Source of the DNA: Zygnema cylindricum
Lineage: Eukaryota; Streptophyta; Zygnematophyceae; Zygnematales; Zygnemataceae
Length of the DNA stretch: 39,540 nucleotides
Assembly (NCBI GenBank): GCA_037447655.1
Contig: JBBHKE010000203.1
Coordinates: forward strand, 46,828-86,367
Direction: 5' to 3'
The translations under genes and the position numbers were made by a program. A model generated the notes under the pieces. The model saw only the letters and a list, made by a program, of their open reading frames with translations. It was not told the origin of the DNA and did no database searches. Within the stretch, counting starts at the first letter, position 1, and each line of letters opens with the position of its first letter. Below are positions 10,464-21,900 of this stretch, piece after piece.

Positions 10464-13400
10464 TCATCTGCCTTCATCACTTTCTTGCAACGATCCTGTT
10501 CCTGACCTCGGACTAGGTAAACTGGTTCCATCCACCATTCCATGATCCCCTCCACTTTGAAGAAGTTTTGTAATTGCATCAAGGGCCCACTCTTGGAACA
10601 CCTCATCATCCAGCGTAGCGCTGCAGAGGCAAACAAAGAAAAAAAAACACATACTTTCAGCAAATCTCAAAAAGCTATGTCATGCACTTAAAAACAAAAT
10701 GCACACAAAAACACAGGTGATCGTCGGCTCCTTGCATAAAGAAACTACACTGAACCGTTATTGATATTAATAACATTGCTTCGGTGCCGGTTTTTATTGC
10801 CCTCTTACTACAAAATAGCGTTAATACTAATAATTAGATTTTTCTTAAAACTAATTCTTAAGCGGTTCAAAAACAGCCACGTCATCCAGAATCCAATTGG
10901 AATCAGTAACACTAATTTCACAATAATAATTTTTACACTCTAAAGACGATTCACGGAGTATCATCCAAAGGATGTTATACACCCTCCAGATTAAAACAGA
11001 AACATACGCCAGCACTTTATTGAGCAAAAACTATTTCTCTCGACAAAAAGTGTTTTCAACTCCTCCGTAAATAATGACAAAATTCAGCAACAGCGCTGAA
11101 AGCAATATCCTTGTCCATTAATGTGACATGTCTACGCCCAACCAAACGGCTTTTGTTACAATATTTTGTAAAATAAAAGCGCTCTCACAATCAAAACCTG
11201 AAATTAAAATATAACACCCAAAGAGTTGAAGGCATTCGTGGAATTCAAACTAAATATATGGTCATGTTTCTGGGAAAAGAAGGTTGGAAGATAACTTCAG
11301 GTGAATCTTCAAAAGGTTGCATAAAAAGTTTATCTATCTCAGAAAAGTATATAAAGTATTGCAATTGCAGGAGTCGTATACTCCAATTACTGCATTGTCT
11401 GAGCAGCCCTCCAAAAGTTTCACAACAGAAGGAAATCAACAACCAGACTATACCAAGTATCCTCGTTATGCCCAGCGATTTTCCAAAGAGTGTGCAGCTA
11501 AAGGTCACAACAAGTGTATGTTATGCTGGGCCAGGGGTTTCTAGTGTATGTCGGACCAATATTATGTACAATAAACTCTTATCTTACTGATTTCATACAG
11601 AAGATAACACCCGGTATTCCTGCTCCTACAAAATGTATACCAGTCATTCAATGCTCCGCTCGAGACCATTATCCATAACAGTAATCGGCAGTTCCCCATT
11701 AAAAAAAAAAACACGATGCAATCTGAATCAAAATGTATTTCTGCTTTTTGACTTTGGCTCATAGCCTAGACACACTGAAGTTTTTTGGCGACCCCAGAAG
11801 ACAGAAGTTCAAATAATGTACAGTTTTCTGTGCACTATCGATTTTTTTTTTTTTTTAATTTCATGAAACACTTCAAAAAATGCCTATAAGTGAAAGAAGT
11901 ACATTCCGAAACAACGGTAAACTGAAAAGTCAATGTCAGCTTAAAGTATCCAGTAACTCTTTGCAACGGCTTTCTTTTTTTTGATGTCCTGGCTACCATA
12001 TAATCCTCCCATTGGCGCAGACAGCAGTGCTTGAATTCCATGCATGTTTGTTTTGCCCTTGCGATGAGGACGTCTTGATGTACGGTGTCACACAGACATT
12101 TTAAAATCGGATAAGTTGGATAAAGCCACGGTGCAAATCGTCTTCCTGTTCCGATGATTTTTAGAAAATTATCGGAAAAAGAAGAAAAAACTGCAAAGAC
12201 TTCAGGGTGCATAGCCTATAAGACAGTACGCTACAGGTTTCTTGAAGAAGCTTGAGGTGGTAAATTCACTTACTCGCCCACGTTAAAAGCATCTTTAGCC
12301 CGCTCCATGCTGGTATCCGCAATAAGTTGAAGCTGTCGTGACGCATAGTGGCCCCTTGTAGACACCACTTTCAGGAAATGCATATCCAATAGGAACTGCC
12401 CAATGAACCCAGCTCCACAACAAAGTTAATATGGGCGCCAAATTTGTTGGCAAAAATAAACGGCAGACAACTGAACATTCTACAGAAACACTTCCACACC
12501 ATCGCTATAGGTATCCCCACATAAAAGTCCAAAACGAAATCAGCTGCATTTCTATCGTACATAACCTTCCCATCTCTAATTGGGAGAGTGAACCACAATT
12601 TAAACGGGCAATATCTTAGCTGACTTCATCCAGCTGTCTGACTAAGCGACAGACCAGTATTCTTAAGCAAAACAGCATTTCTTCTTCCATTTTCTTAGCG
12701 CTGGTCACATGCTACTCAACAATTTGGTTGGACGACAAACTATTACCTGTTGAAGCCCTACAGGACCGACAAAAAAGCGACTGTCCTCCCACATCTCCGC
12801 ATGGCATACGAGAGTAAGCAATGCAATAGCAAACTGCGTCAACAGCTGAAGTACCATACGATCTCGGCCTGCCAAAACTTCAAAACCCACACGGGAAATA
12901 GTTTGTGCAGTCCAAAAGAAATGCTGCACACAAGCAACAAAACCATTCCACCCACAGTTAGTTTCTGCTGGAGTCGCCTCACAGCTGGAATTCCTCCATC
13001 TCAACAGCAAAAAAAAAACTTGTCACAGATATGCAATAAAATCTGCTGAAATGTTCTGAGCACGAGATATTTACCTGCATTGGCTGTGAAGGCATAGGAT
13101 TTTGTCTCCATTCATTGGGGTCACTTTCTGTTTGATCCATATTGAAATATAAAGACGGTAATACAGGCTCCTGCCCCTCCTCATCAGGATACAGAAGGTC
13201 TGTGGCCTTCTGAGAACAGAACTTGAACCGTAAATTTTCCACCTTTTTCTGCAATATTTTTTTCCATGGTTGCAGCTGCAATCTGTAAGAGACATCCCAC
13301 AATTGGGCCTTGCTTAGTGCAGGTCGTCCTGACTACTTGCATGGAGATAGTATAGTATTGATGGCAAACATAGGGAGAAAGTTCCATGATCAGGTCATCC

Positions 13401-16400
13401 CAAGGAGGAAAGGCGAACATAAATATATCAGTCAGGCCTGTGTAAAACAGACAAACATGCACTACGTAGCCAGCATTGCGTGCACTTTATTTGTAAAACC
13501 AAATCATTTCGGCCATCTGAGTACAAGAAAATGCCAACCTTAGAGCATTGTCATTGCCCGATGAAACTAAAGATGTCGGCCCTCTCGAAGAACGGGTTGA
13601 ACGGAAAGAGTCGTTTTTAGGAAAGCCACTTGGCTTCTCAGTAGTTGCTGTCAAACGCATAGCCACTCTCGGGAGCTCTTCTGCTAGAAACACTGCATTA
13701 CCAATAAGTGCGAGCTGCTGCCTCTCATCAACTACTGTTTGAATATTATATGCTGCGTCGTCGGCATCCCATAGAGCTTCTTCTTGATGAAGGGCTCTGA
13801 GTAGAATGCCCATGTACTGCTCAAACAGGTCCAACAGGCCATCAAGGGTCGCATCACCAAGGTTCAGAGTTATGATTGGTCCGACATCCTCTAGAAACTC
13901 CTGGCCCAGCATAACATACACTTGATAACACTCAGTTGCCAAAAAATAACTTGAACAAGAGAAAAAAACCGTCAATAAGACATGTTGTCATACAGAAATT
14001 TTGACTGTATGACAGAAAGTTACACAGTTCATTGTTGGTTCGTTTCTCATTCCCACTAATCACTGACTTTTAGTTTGAGGGCGACCAATCAGGAAGGTGG
14101 ACGAGTCCTAGCTTCAAATCGTGATGTCGCCATTAAAAATCAGAAAAAAAGTCATTGAAAACCGACTTTGAATCCCCCCAAAGAAGACTAATATCGATGA
14201 ACAGACAATGCAAATCACAACATTTAAAATTCTAATCGGGGAAGAACTGAGCAGAAACTCCTGCAAGCGTGTATAGCAAAAAATCTCTGAACAAAGCTTT
14301 ACAATGAAAAGTTTTGAGACCAAATGACGCGATGCAAACGGACTGCTATCATATAGCCCAGTCAGAAGGACAGAGAATAGACCAGCTACCTGAAGGAGAC
14401 TGAAATAAACTGAAGTTAGACTACCTTCACCCATAATTATTGTGACTATATTTCTTGTAAGTGAAACGTTGCAGTTTTTACATTGTGAAACTTGGCAAGA
14501 AGGTCACACTAGATCCAGTCCAGCCTGTTTTCAAGATAAATTCTCGTTAAAAAGGATTTCCCTGACTTGAAAAAAATGTCAACACTTTGACCTCAACTGG
14601 CTTTTATGATCATCAACAAGGTCTTAAATTTGATCATTCAATGGCACAGATGTGCTAATCCTGACCCCATCATGCCTACATATATGAACAGAGAGGAATA
14701 CTCATGATTGGTAGCATTCTCACATCCACAAATATTTTTCTTACCAAAGCCCCTATATCCAATAATTCTTTTGCGTGGAACGCATGCTCTTTGCATTATT
14801 TTTGCACGCAAGTCTTGCATGGCGAAGTAACCAGAGTTTATGTTTTCTAAACCATTCGAGCGAATGCGATCAAGAAAGACAGGGTTGAAAGAGAACATAA
14901 AAAGTTTCAGTTACCAGTTCTAGTAGGTGAAATCGTTTGCATATACGCAATAAACATGAATCTTTACACCACATACTCCTGCATCCTGCTTGCGGGTTGT
15001 GAGTGCGGCCATGCAGCCAAAGGTCTCAACAATAGAGTTCAGAAAGAAACGGGATCGCACCTGCACCATGGAATACAATCGTTGAGCACTAGATGTAAGT
15101 CTAACATTAGAGGGTGGTCCTGCTGAAGATCTTCCAAATCGCCCTTGTGCAGCAGTAATGCTTGGCTGCAGGTACCAATCATCAGCTGCTGCCATGGCTT
15201 TAACACTGTCCAATATTCTTTCGAGATTTCCCTCCAAAGCCCGTTCCACACACGGGCGCACAAGGCGAGAAAGCACCGGCGTTAGGGAAAGTCCTTGATC
15301 TTCTAGAAGCTGACAATGTCCCATTGCAATCTGGACACACTCCGCCGCAGATCGCAAGGCTCCAGCATCTGCTGCGTTTGCTAAAACATATTGTGTCAAG
15401 AGATTTGCGCACCACTCCGTTTCACTATGAGCCCACAGTACTAGTTCAGAAGAATACGATGCTTGATTACCAAACACGGTAGCTGAATCCTTTGCTGCTT
15501 GGGAAATGGCTGAGAAAACCAGCTGAGAGACAGCAGCCGTATAAGCTCCAGTATAGGATGATCCACTTGGCCGCATTGGACGGATCTGAATTCTCAATCG
15601 CTGCCCGTGGGAACTGAGCAAAAGGGTATGAGCTCGTGCACCATCCCCTAACCTGTTCAAAGCAGAAATTGCAGCCCTTAACTCAGAGCCACTGACTGAA
15701 GGCTGCATGGCTACTTCTGCCAACTGTTCAGTTAGCTCTAATCTCCTCTTCGCCAAAGCCTCTGCCAAGAATGACTCTCCCCTAGGATTCACAGTTCCAC
15801 TTTTTACCAATTCTTCTCCCTGCTGAAGAAGCCTTAGCGCACTATCCACCTTCCGTTCAGCAAGTGCGACATCAAGTGCATCTGGAAGTGTCCGTAATCG
15901 TATTTCATACTCCTGATAGTCTGCATCTTCATCCTCAGTATAATCTTGTATTTCCTGCATTGTGTCTCTAGGATCTAAGACAGGTGGGGTCTCAACTAGA
16001 CTATGGATGAGGTTGCACTGTGAGGTAAGAAGATTCCCCATTGACCGAAGCTCGCCTTCCAAATCAGAAATTTCACGAGCCGTCCTGCAAGGAATAATGT
16101 ACAAAAATGCAGGTCAAGAATGTCTTTTGTGCATGTGGGTACTAGCTTCTAGACATGTCAGCTAACATACACCCCTGCAATGCAACATTTTGCCATTTGT
16201 GGGCCTAATACATTTTGTCGCTCATTCTGAATCCTAATTGATAAGCACCAGGTGAACCATCAGCATGCAGTTCACCTCAGCAGAAATGTTGTAGGGTTTA
16301 ATGTTTGAATGGGAACTTTTCCATACATAGAAAGTGATCAGAAAAGCCTGATGGGAAGAATTGCGAAAAGTTGCGATTTTACTGCCATTGGAAAAGAATT

Positions 16401-17571
16401 AAGAGTTTGGTCAATACCTTATAAATTCCTTGTAATTTGCAAATACACTCCTTTGCATTTCCATAGCAGATGCTTTCTTATGGTTTTGAAGTTCACCACA
16501 AAGGCGTCGAATATTCTGCAAATGATAACAACCACTGCAATCCATAAGCATGACATGATGGTAAATATGGGTAATCAAGACTGGCTGGCTCGGCGTTTTT
16601 TGTTTCTGTTGGAGCTTTTAAAAGGAAACCAGTAAGACAGCTTCTGAAATGATCTTTATTCACGTGTTCGTAATAAAACTGCACATGTTGCTCATAAATT
16701 GTATGCCAAAACCAATAACGAGCAACTGCTTGTGTCCATATAAACACACACCCTCCAAATATTTGTGGAGCCACATGGAACATAATTTGTGCAAAAAAGT
16801 ACAGAAAATTACAAAAATCCCATGCGTGACTGTGCATTCCACTTCTGCTTCTGGGCATTCTAAATACCACGTAATGATGTTAGAATTAGGTGTCTACTGT
16901 TTGTTTTGCAAATAAATCAACAATTCCCGAAGTACAGCCCATATGACATTCCGGCTAAGACAGTACATTTTACTCGATGAACCCCAGCCCAATCGGTTGC
17001 ATTAGTGCATCCTTTAAAAGTTAAACTACAAGCTTTATGAATACTAATTGCCTTGCCCCTGTCAGCAACGCGCGGTATCGTTCCAAGAAATAAAGCATGT
17101 AATGGACACAATCGATCTACGTTGAACACTATTTCAGATTACAAATTTCCTACCTCGTTCTAATCATCGCAACAAGTAAGTTAGTCAATCATAAGACATT
17201 TTTTTTTTATTCCGAAACTGCAGCTTGCTCGTCAGGTTGCAACTTGGCAATGCACATCCGGTTGTGTTTTCCAACCGTACCAGTTTGGTACAGTTGGAAC
17301 AATCTGAAATGGAAAAACAGTTATCGTATGCACCATTAAGAAATATGAAATGGAAATAACAGTTAGCATCCACCATTAAGAAAAAACTTCATACCTTTTC
17401 GCTCATGGCTTGGCATTTTGATTGTACAAAAGCCTCCGGACTGAATGAGTCTGACTCAAACAAGTTGATTTCTTCTCCTAGAAGAGAATCAGACTGTGCT
17501 GTTCTCTGCAGATTAAAACTATCACTTGCCAAACGCCGAGTCGGCTTCAGAGATCGAGATGACGGCAACAT
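10464..17571 (-). CDS. EXO84: EXO84, exocyst complex component, complete 8-exon gene
   Basis: Subunit of the octameric exocyst, which tethers post-Golgi vesicles at the plasma membrane and cell plate. Exons in gene order: 17395-17571 (ATG at 17571), 16418-16515, 15061-16084, 13539-13900, 13075-13282, 12747-12923, 12274-12395, 10464-10620 (TGA). These join in frame to 774 aa, close to the usual plant length of about 750-770. Conserved blocks, in order: SFSPEAFVQSKCQAMSEK (residues 40-59); a coiled-coil start with EMQRSVFANYKEFIR and REISDLEGELRSMGNLL (about 75-112); an acidic linker; RPSGSSYTGAYTAAVSQLVF (about 240-270); EFLEDVGPIITLNLG (434 on); GRDRMVLQLL, GPVGLQQ and FLLDMHFLKVVSTRGHYASR (about 642-700); and DDEVFQEWALDAITKLL in the last exon. 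The donors at 15060 (GTGCGA) and 13538 (GTTGGC) are weak. The gene is convergent with a second EXO84 and divergent from the PPR gene. Confidence 0.93.
11511..11560 (+). repeat. Antisense copy of an EXO84 exon-junction inside intron 7
   Basis: The plus strand here matches the minus-strand sequence of 13875-13924 at 47 of 50 positions. That partner covers the last 24 nt of intron 3 (ending GCTGGGCCAG) and the first 26 nt of exon 4 of the EXO84 gene. Mismatches are one in CCAGGGGTTT versus CCAGGAGTTT and two in CTAGTGTATG versus CTAGAGGATG. In the EXO84 pre-mRNA this segment is therefore complementary to the exon 4 acceptor. Confidence 0.88.
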
Positions 17572-18952
17572 TGTGTGATGGTTTCACAAAACAATACAAA
17601 TAATGCTTGACTTGATGATTTACAGAGGGAGAGGGAGAGGAAGAGAGAGAGTGAGAGAGAAAGGGAGAAAGAGAGAGATTAGAGATCCAAAGAAACCCTA
17701 AAGTATCAGAAAAAAATAAACAGGTGATACCTATGGCACATAATTCTCCCTTTGTATTCACCAAAGCAAAACTGCAAAGGTTCTTGCAAGCACAATCTTT
17801 GACCTAAAATGACGTAAGGGGAGAAAAAGGTCAGGTGGTGTCCCGACTTTCGACTTTTGGAAGTTGGGAAGAAAGAATTGAGACAAATATGGATGATCTT
17901 TGTTAATGTTGCAATATATTGTTAACAAGAATGCTACTAAAAATGCTACTAACATAACCTATTTTACAAAAAGGATAAGCAGATAAGACTTTAACATGGT
18001 AAAATGGAAGGGAAAAAAAAAGAAAGAAAATAAAATGTCACAACGTTAACTTGTCATGAACCAAGAAATGTAAGTCATGGCCACATTGAGGACGCTATGA
18101 AACCCATTTTAAAATTTCCTTCGAGTCTTTACCCAACTATGTGGAATAACGGACAATTCCGTGAATTTCCCAAACCTGAAGAACTCCAAAGGAAACTTCC
18201 GTACTACTGTAAAGTATCGCACCGTATTTTAGGCCGGATGCCCCGCATTTAGTATTTCGTGCGAGCGATGTCTACGGTAACCATGCAAGGGAACAGTCAA
18301 ATTATTAAATTAACACTTCGGCGTGAATAACGGCGACGGTAGAATTCCCATTGCCACCCAAAAATGGCGCAGATCGTATGAACATCACTGTACGAAACAG
18401 TACATTACAGTACAGTACAGTACTGTACTTTACCGTGTAGAAAAAAAGTGCGCATGGACTTTGTAGAGTTTACTACCGTAATGAACCGTATTGTATTTTA
18501 TATACCGCATTGTGCTCTGTGTAATAACTGTAAAGAACTTGAAAAATGTCGGTGCTGTATTCAGTGCCTATTGAGTGAAGCTCTTTTTGCTCTTATTTTT
18601 CCCCTGTATGGAGCTCATTTAATCATTGAAATTTTTATCGTACTGTAGCATGTTATGTTCCGGTAATCATCGAATTGAGCTTTGTGATTTTTCTGCTTTA
18701 ATTCAACGTCATTATTTCGGCTCGTTGCATTGTTTTGCTTCTGAGTGAATTACTGGATCACTACTCGCCCTTGTTTTACACGCGAACTGTTTTATTTCAT
18801 CGTTAATTACGGGGTTCCATCACTTCACTCTTTTTGAGGTTTTATCTGCTGGAAACCTATTTAACCAACCAATGGAGCAATGTGATTTACTCACTCCCGT
18901 GGTTTCAATATTCAATCGAGTCTAAACCTCATAAAACCTTCCAATTTTGAAA
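17572..18952. promoter_or_regulatory. Divergent promoter region between EXO84 and the PPR gene
   Basis: The 1381 bp between the two head-to-head start codons must hold both 5' UTRs and probably both promoters. A GA/CT simple repeat at 17625-17683 lies next to EXO84, reading as CT-rich in its transcript. At 18394-18433 there are stacked ACAGTA units ending in a perfect 16-bp palindrome AGTACAGTACTGTACT (18414-18429). A short direct duplication of AATGCTACTA lies near 17928-17950. No convincing TATA box could be tied to either start. The 66-codon open frame at 18448-18648 is unsupported. Confidence 0.55.
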
Positions 18953-21900
18953 ATGTCACGTGCTAATGTTTTGAAGAAAGCGCTGTTGGCTTTAGATGTT
19001 ACTGTCAGAAACCACTGCGCGAGAAATTTTGGCAGAGAATTGGAAAGCTCCTTTGTAAGGAAAGAGTTTTCTACATATCAAGTTTCAACAGATCATGTTG
19101 CAAATTCTACTTCAAGGCCCGGTAAGCATATGCATTTTAGTATTTTCCAATGCTATTTTAAATGAGAACCAGGTATTATAAGTAATCCATTGGTGTTATT
19201 ATTCAAAAAGGAAGGCGAATGATGATAATGGTGATGGAGAACAGGAGAGGGGAATGAGGAGGATTTGTTAATAGTAAGGAAGAAATATGTTTACTGTGAA
19301 TTATAGGAATAATAAAAAGCCAAATAGGTTCTAGGAAAATAATGTAGTAGAACGAAATAGAATCGCAACGGAGAAATGAGTCAATGCGAGTATTTACCAG
19401 CTCACAGTGTTTCAAGTCGAGGTTTGAATCTGTGGCAAAGCAATAAGTATTGCATGTCTTTCCAAAAATCAGCATAATTTTGTTTCAAACACGGCAGTAT
19501 TGTCAAAATGAGCTAAATAGGAGCCATGGAATAGAGATGGAATTGAGTGCCAGAAACATGTATTTCTATGATGGTTATTGTAGTTTACTTAGTCACTTTC
19601 TGAATGTTTTACAGTACAAGCAAACATTTGAAGCCAATTTTGGAAATGAGAACGTTTTTGGCTGAAACTTAATTTCCAAGCTTGACTATTACATGACTTT
19701 TGTGTTCCGGTTTTTTTTCTTTTGGTTTTGGCTATTTTTGCTGCCATTCATTAGGAAATTGGTTTCTTCTACATTCCTGCAGTAGAGTGAAAGCACGATA
19801 AAAAACTGTTTGGCATTTCAGAGGTGCTTATTAGCCAGCCTAAGCATTTACAAGATCTTCTTATAGTTATTTCCTTCCCTCTCCATTTCTCACTCCATCC
19901 CTGGACCTCTGGAAAGTCTTAAAGTACCTTGCATTGGATATGTTTACATATTGGCATTCTCAACAATGTTCAGTTGAGAATATTCAAGGAACGGGAGTTT
20001 CACAGTCAAATTTATATGTATTCACTTGTTTAAATATTACCCCCTAAGTCAAGCACATGGTCCTAAATGTCTGGCCACTTCTGGTGGTTTAATTATTTTG
20101 TCAAAACAGGTACTAGCTAAAAAAGTATAGTGAGATAGTGGACTTCTCTCATTGACTAATCCATATCTCTAGAGTAGATGTGTTTGTGTATGTATTTGTT
20201 GCGTTTCCTATTTAAATTACACATTTGACTTTTTATGACTTGTAAGAATTCGAGGCCTGCGTGTGCATATATTATGAACACACTATTGAAAAGGCTGTGA
20301 CCATGCAAATCTACTCAACGACATGGAATGGGAGTGCATTAATTTTTTTTTTTCCTTTTTGGCCTATTCTGGTGCCAAGCATGTTCAATTTAGTGTTCTT
20401 ATCCCGCTTCTGAAGGGCTCTGCAGTAATGTTATAGGCTGTAATTTTGCCAAAGGTCATTTTGTTGTTGAGTGCCACCGACACGCTTTATCAATATTGGT
20501 GTCGTCGACACAGATGGCATTGCTTGCAAATGTAGTTTGAAGGCCGACTACTTCGCCAAATGCCCTGTGAACAAAACAGTTTTGAGAATGAGAACAAAAA
20601 CTGCACGTCTGTTCTCTGAAGACAAAGATGTCAGGATTCAGCAATAATTAATAAGAAAAACTGTGTTTTGGGGAGATTATTCAAATAATCACTCCCTATA
20701 TTTTGTGTTTTTTTCTGCGATGAATGCAGAGTTATTGCAAGCTGGTAATTTTCTTTCTGCCGTCAATGCTCCAGCAGATGGCATTCACGTCCATTTATCT
20801 GGAACCGACAGCAGGTTAACTGCACGGGAACTAGAAAGATCATATCAACTCATGCCCATCATGGCACTTCCTCGGAAGTTTACTACAGCCCTTAATTCAA
20901 AGAAACAGGAGATAGCTTGGAAGATCATCAAAGATATGAGGGATCATCCAGGAGAATTGAGTTGTAACCTGTGCAATTACATGCTCTCTGCCTCTGCGAA
21001 TGCACGGAACCCCCAGGTAGACCACCTTTTGCCGAGACCATGGGGTTTTCATCTGAATGTATTTTCCCTACATGGAGGCAGCAACAGCAGAAGAAATGAG
21101 ACACATTAAGTCTTACTGGGAACCTGTTTGGGCAAAGTTAATTCCTCCATCTTGATGCGAATGGCTGAACAGCTCGCTTTGGAAGTTTTCCGGCTGATGA
21201 AGGCCCGGGGCGTGGTACCGAATGAGATTTCTCACAGCTCTCTCCTTCGAGCCCTCAGTCGAGGTGGCCGTGTTGAAGAGGTATGTTGGCTTCCATATTG
21301 CCAAGCAATGCCAGGAAGTGAAGGCTAGCTATTCATAATGAATTGGAAGTGAAATATTTGAAGTAAACCTGTAATTAGCTTGTCATTGTTCAGCAGAAAA
21401 TTTCAGCCTGCACTTTTGCTCTTAATTATTTTTTGCCTTGTGCATTAGTTGAATGAAAGAAGAATGTACTGCTACCCCTTCATTTTTTTCTGTAACTTTC
21501 AGTGTGAACTTTAATATTGTAAGCAAAGTTTGACCAACCCTCTCTCGAGCATCTGGACTAGGTCAAGCCTCAGCCTCCCTATTACTGTATATTTATTTTT
21601 GTTTACTGTTTTGCAAGATGAATCTATTTGATGGTAATCATTTTGTATCAACCATCAGCATTCTAAGGGTGGGTAATCAGATCCGTCAGTACTGCTGGCT
21701 TTTTCTTACATTTGCTACTTTAAAACTAAAAAAAAACAAATTGTAGGTGAACTTGTTTCGGCTGTTTTGGTTGATATCCAGTATTAGTATTTTCTTTACA
21801 ATCACTGAGTGTATGCCCCTTTAACTTTGACAACCACGTACCTCAACAATAGAACCAAATTTCTATTTGTCCTCCAAGTCATAGGTGGGAGAAGCCATAC

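Noticed and set aside
11258-11590. Plus-strand open frames containing a Cys-x2-Cys phrase (KCMLCWARG)
   Set aside because: The phrase comes from the antisense copy of the EXO84 junction at 11511-11560. The rest has no recognisable domain and lies in an intron.
11835-12212. 125-codon minus-strand frame considered as the last EXO84 exon
   Set aside because: It has no similarity to EXO84 C-termini and fits no phase. The exon at 10464-10620 supplies the expected DDEVFQEWALDAI block in the right phase.
13901-13975. Extension of EXO84 exon 4 upstream into the open frame CYQVYVMLGQ
   Set aside because: Joining exon 3 (SAQRLYSMVQ) directly to EFLEDVGP at 13900 restores the family pattern and phase; the extra residues are read-through into the intron.
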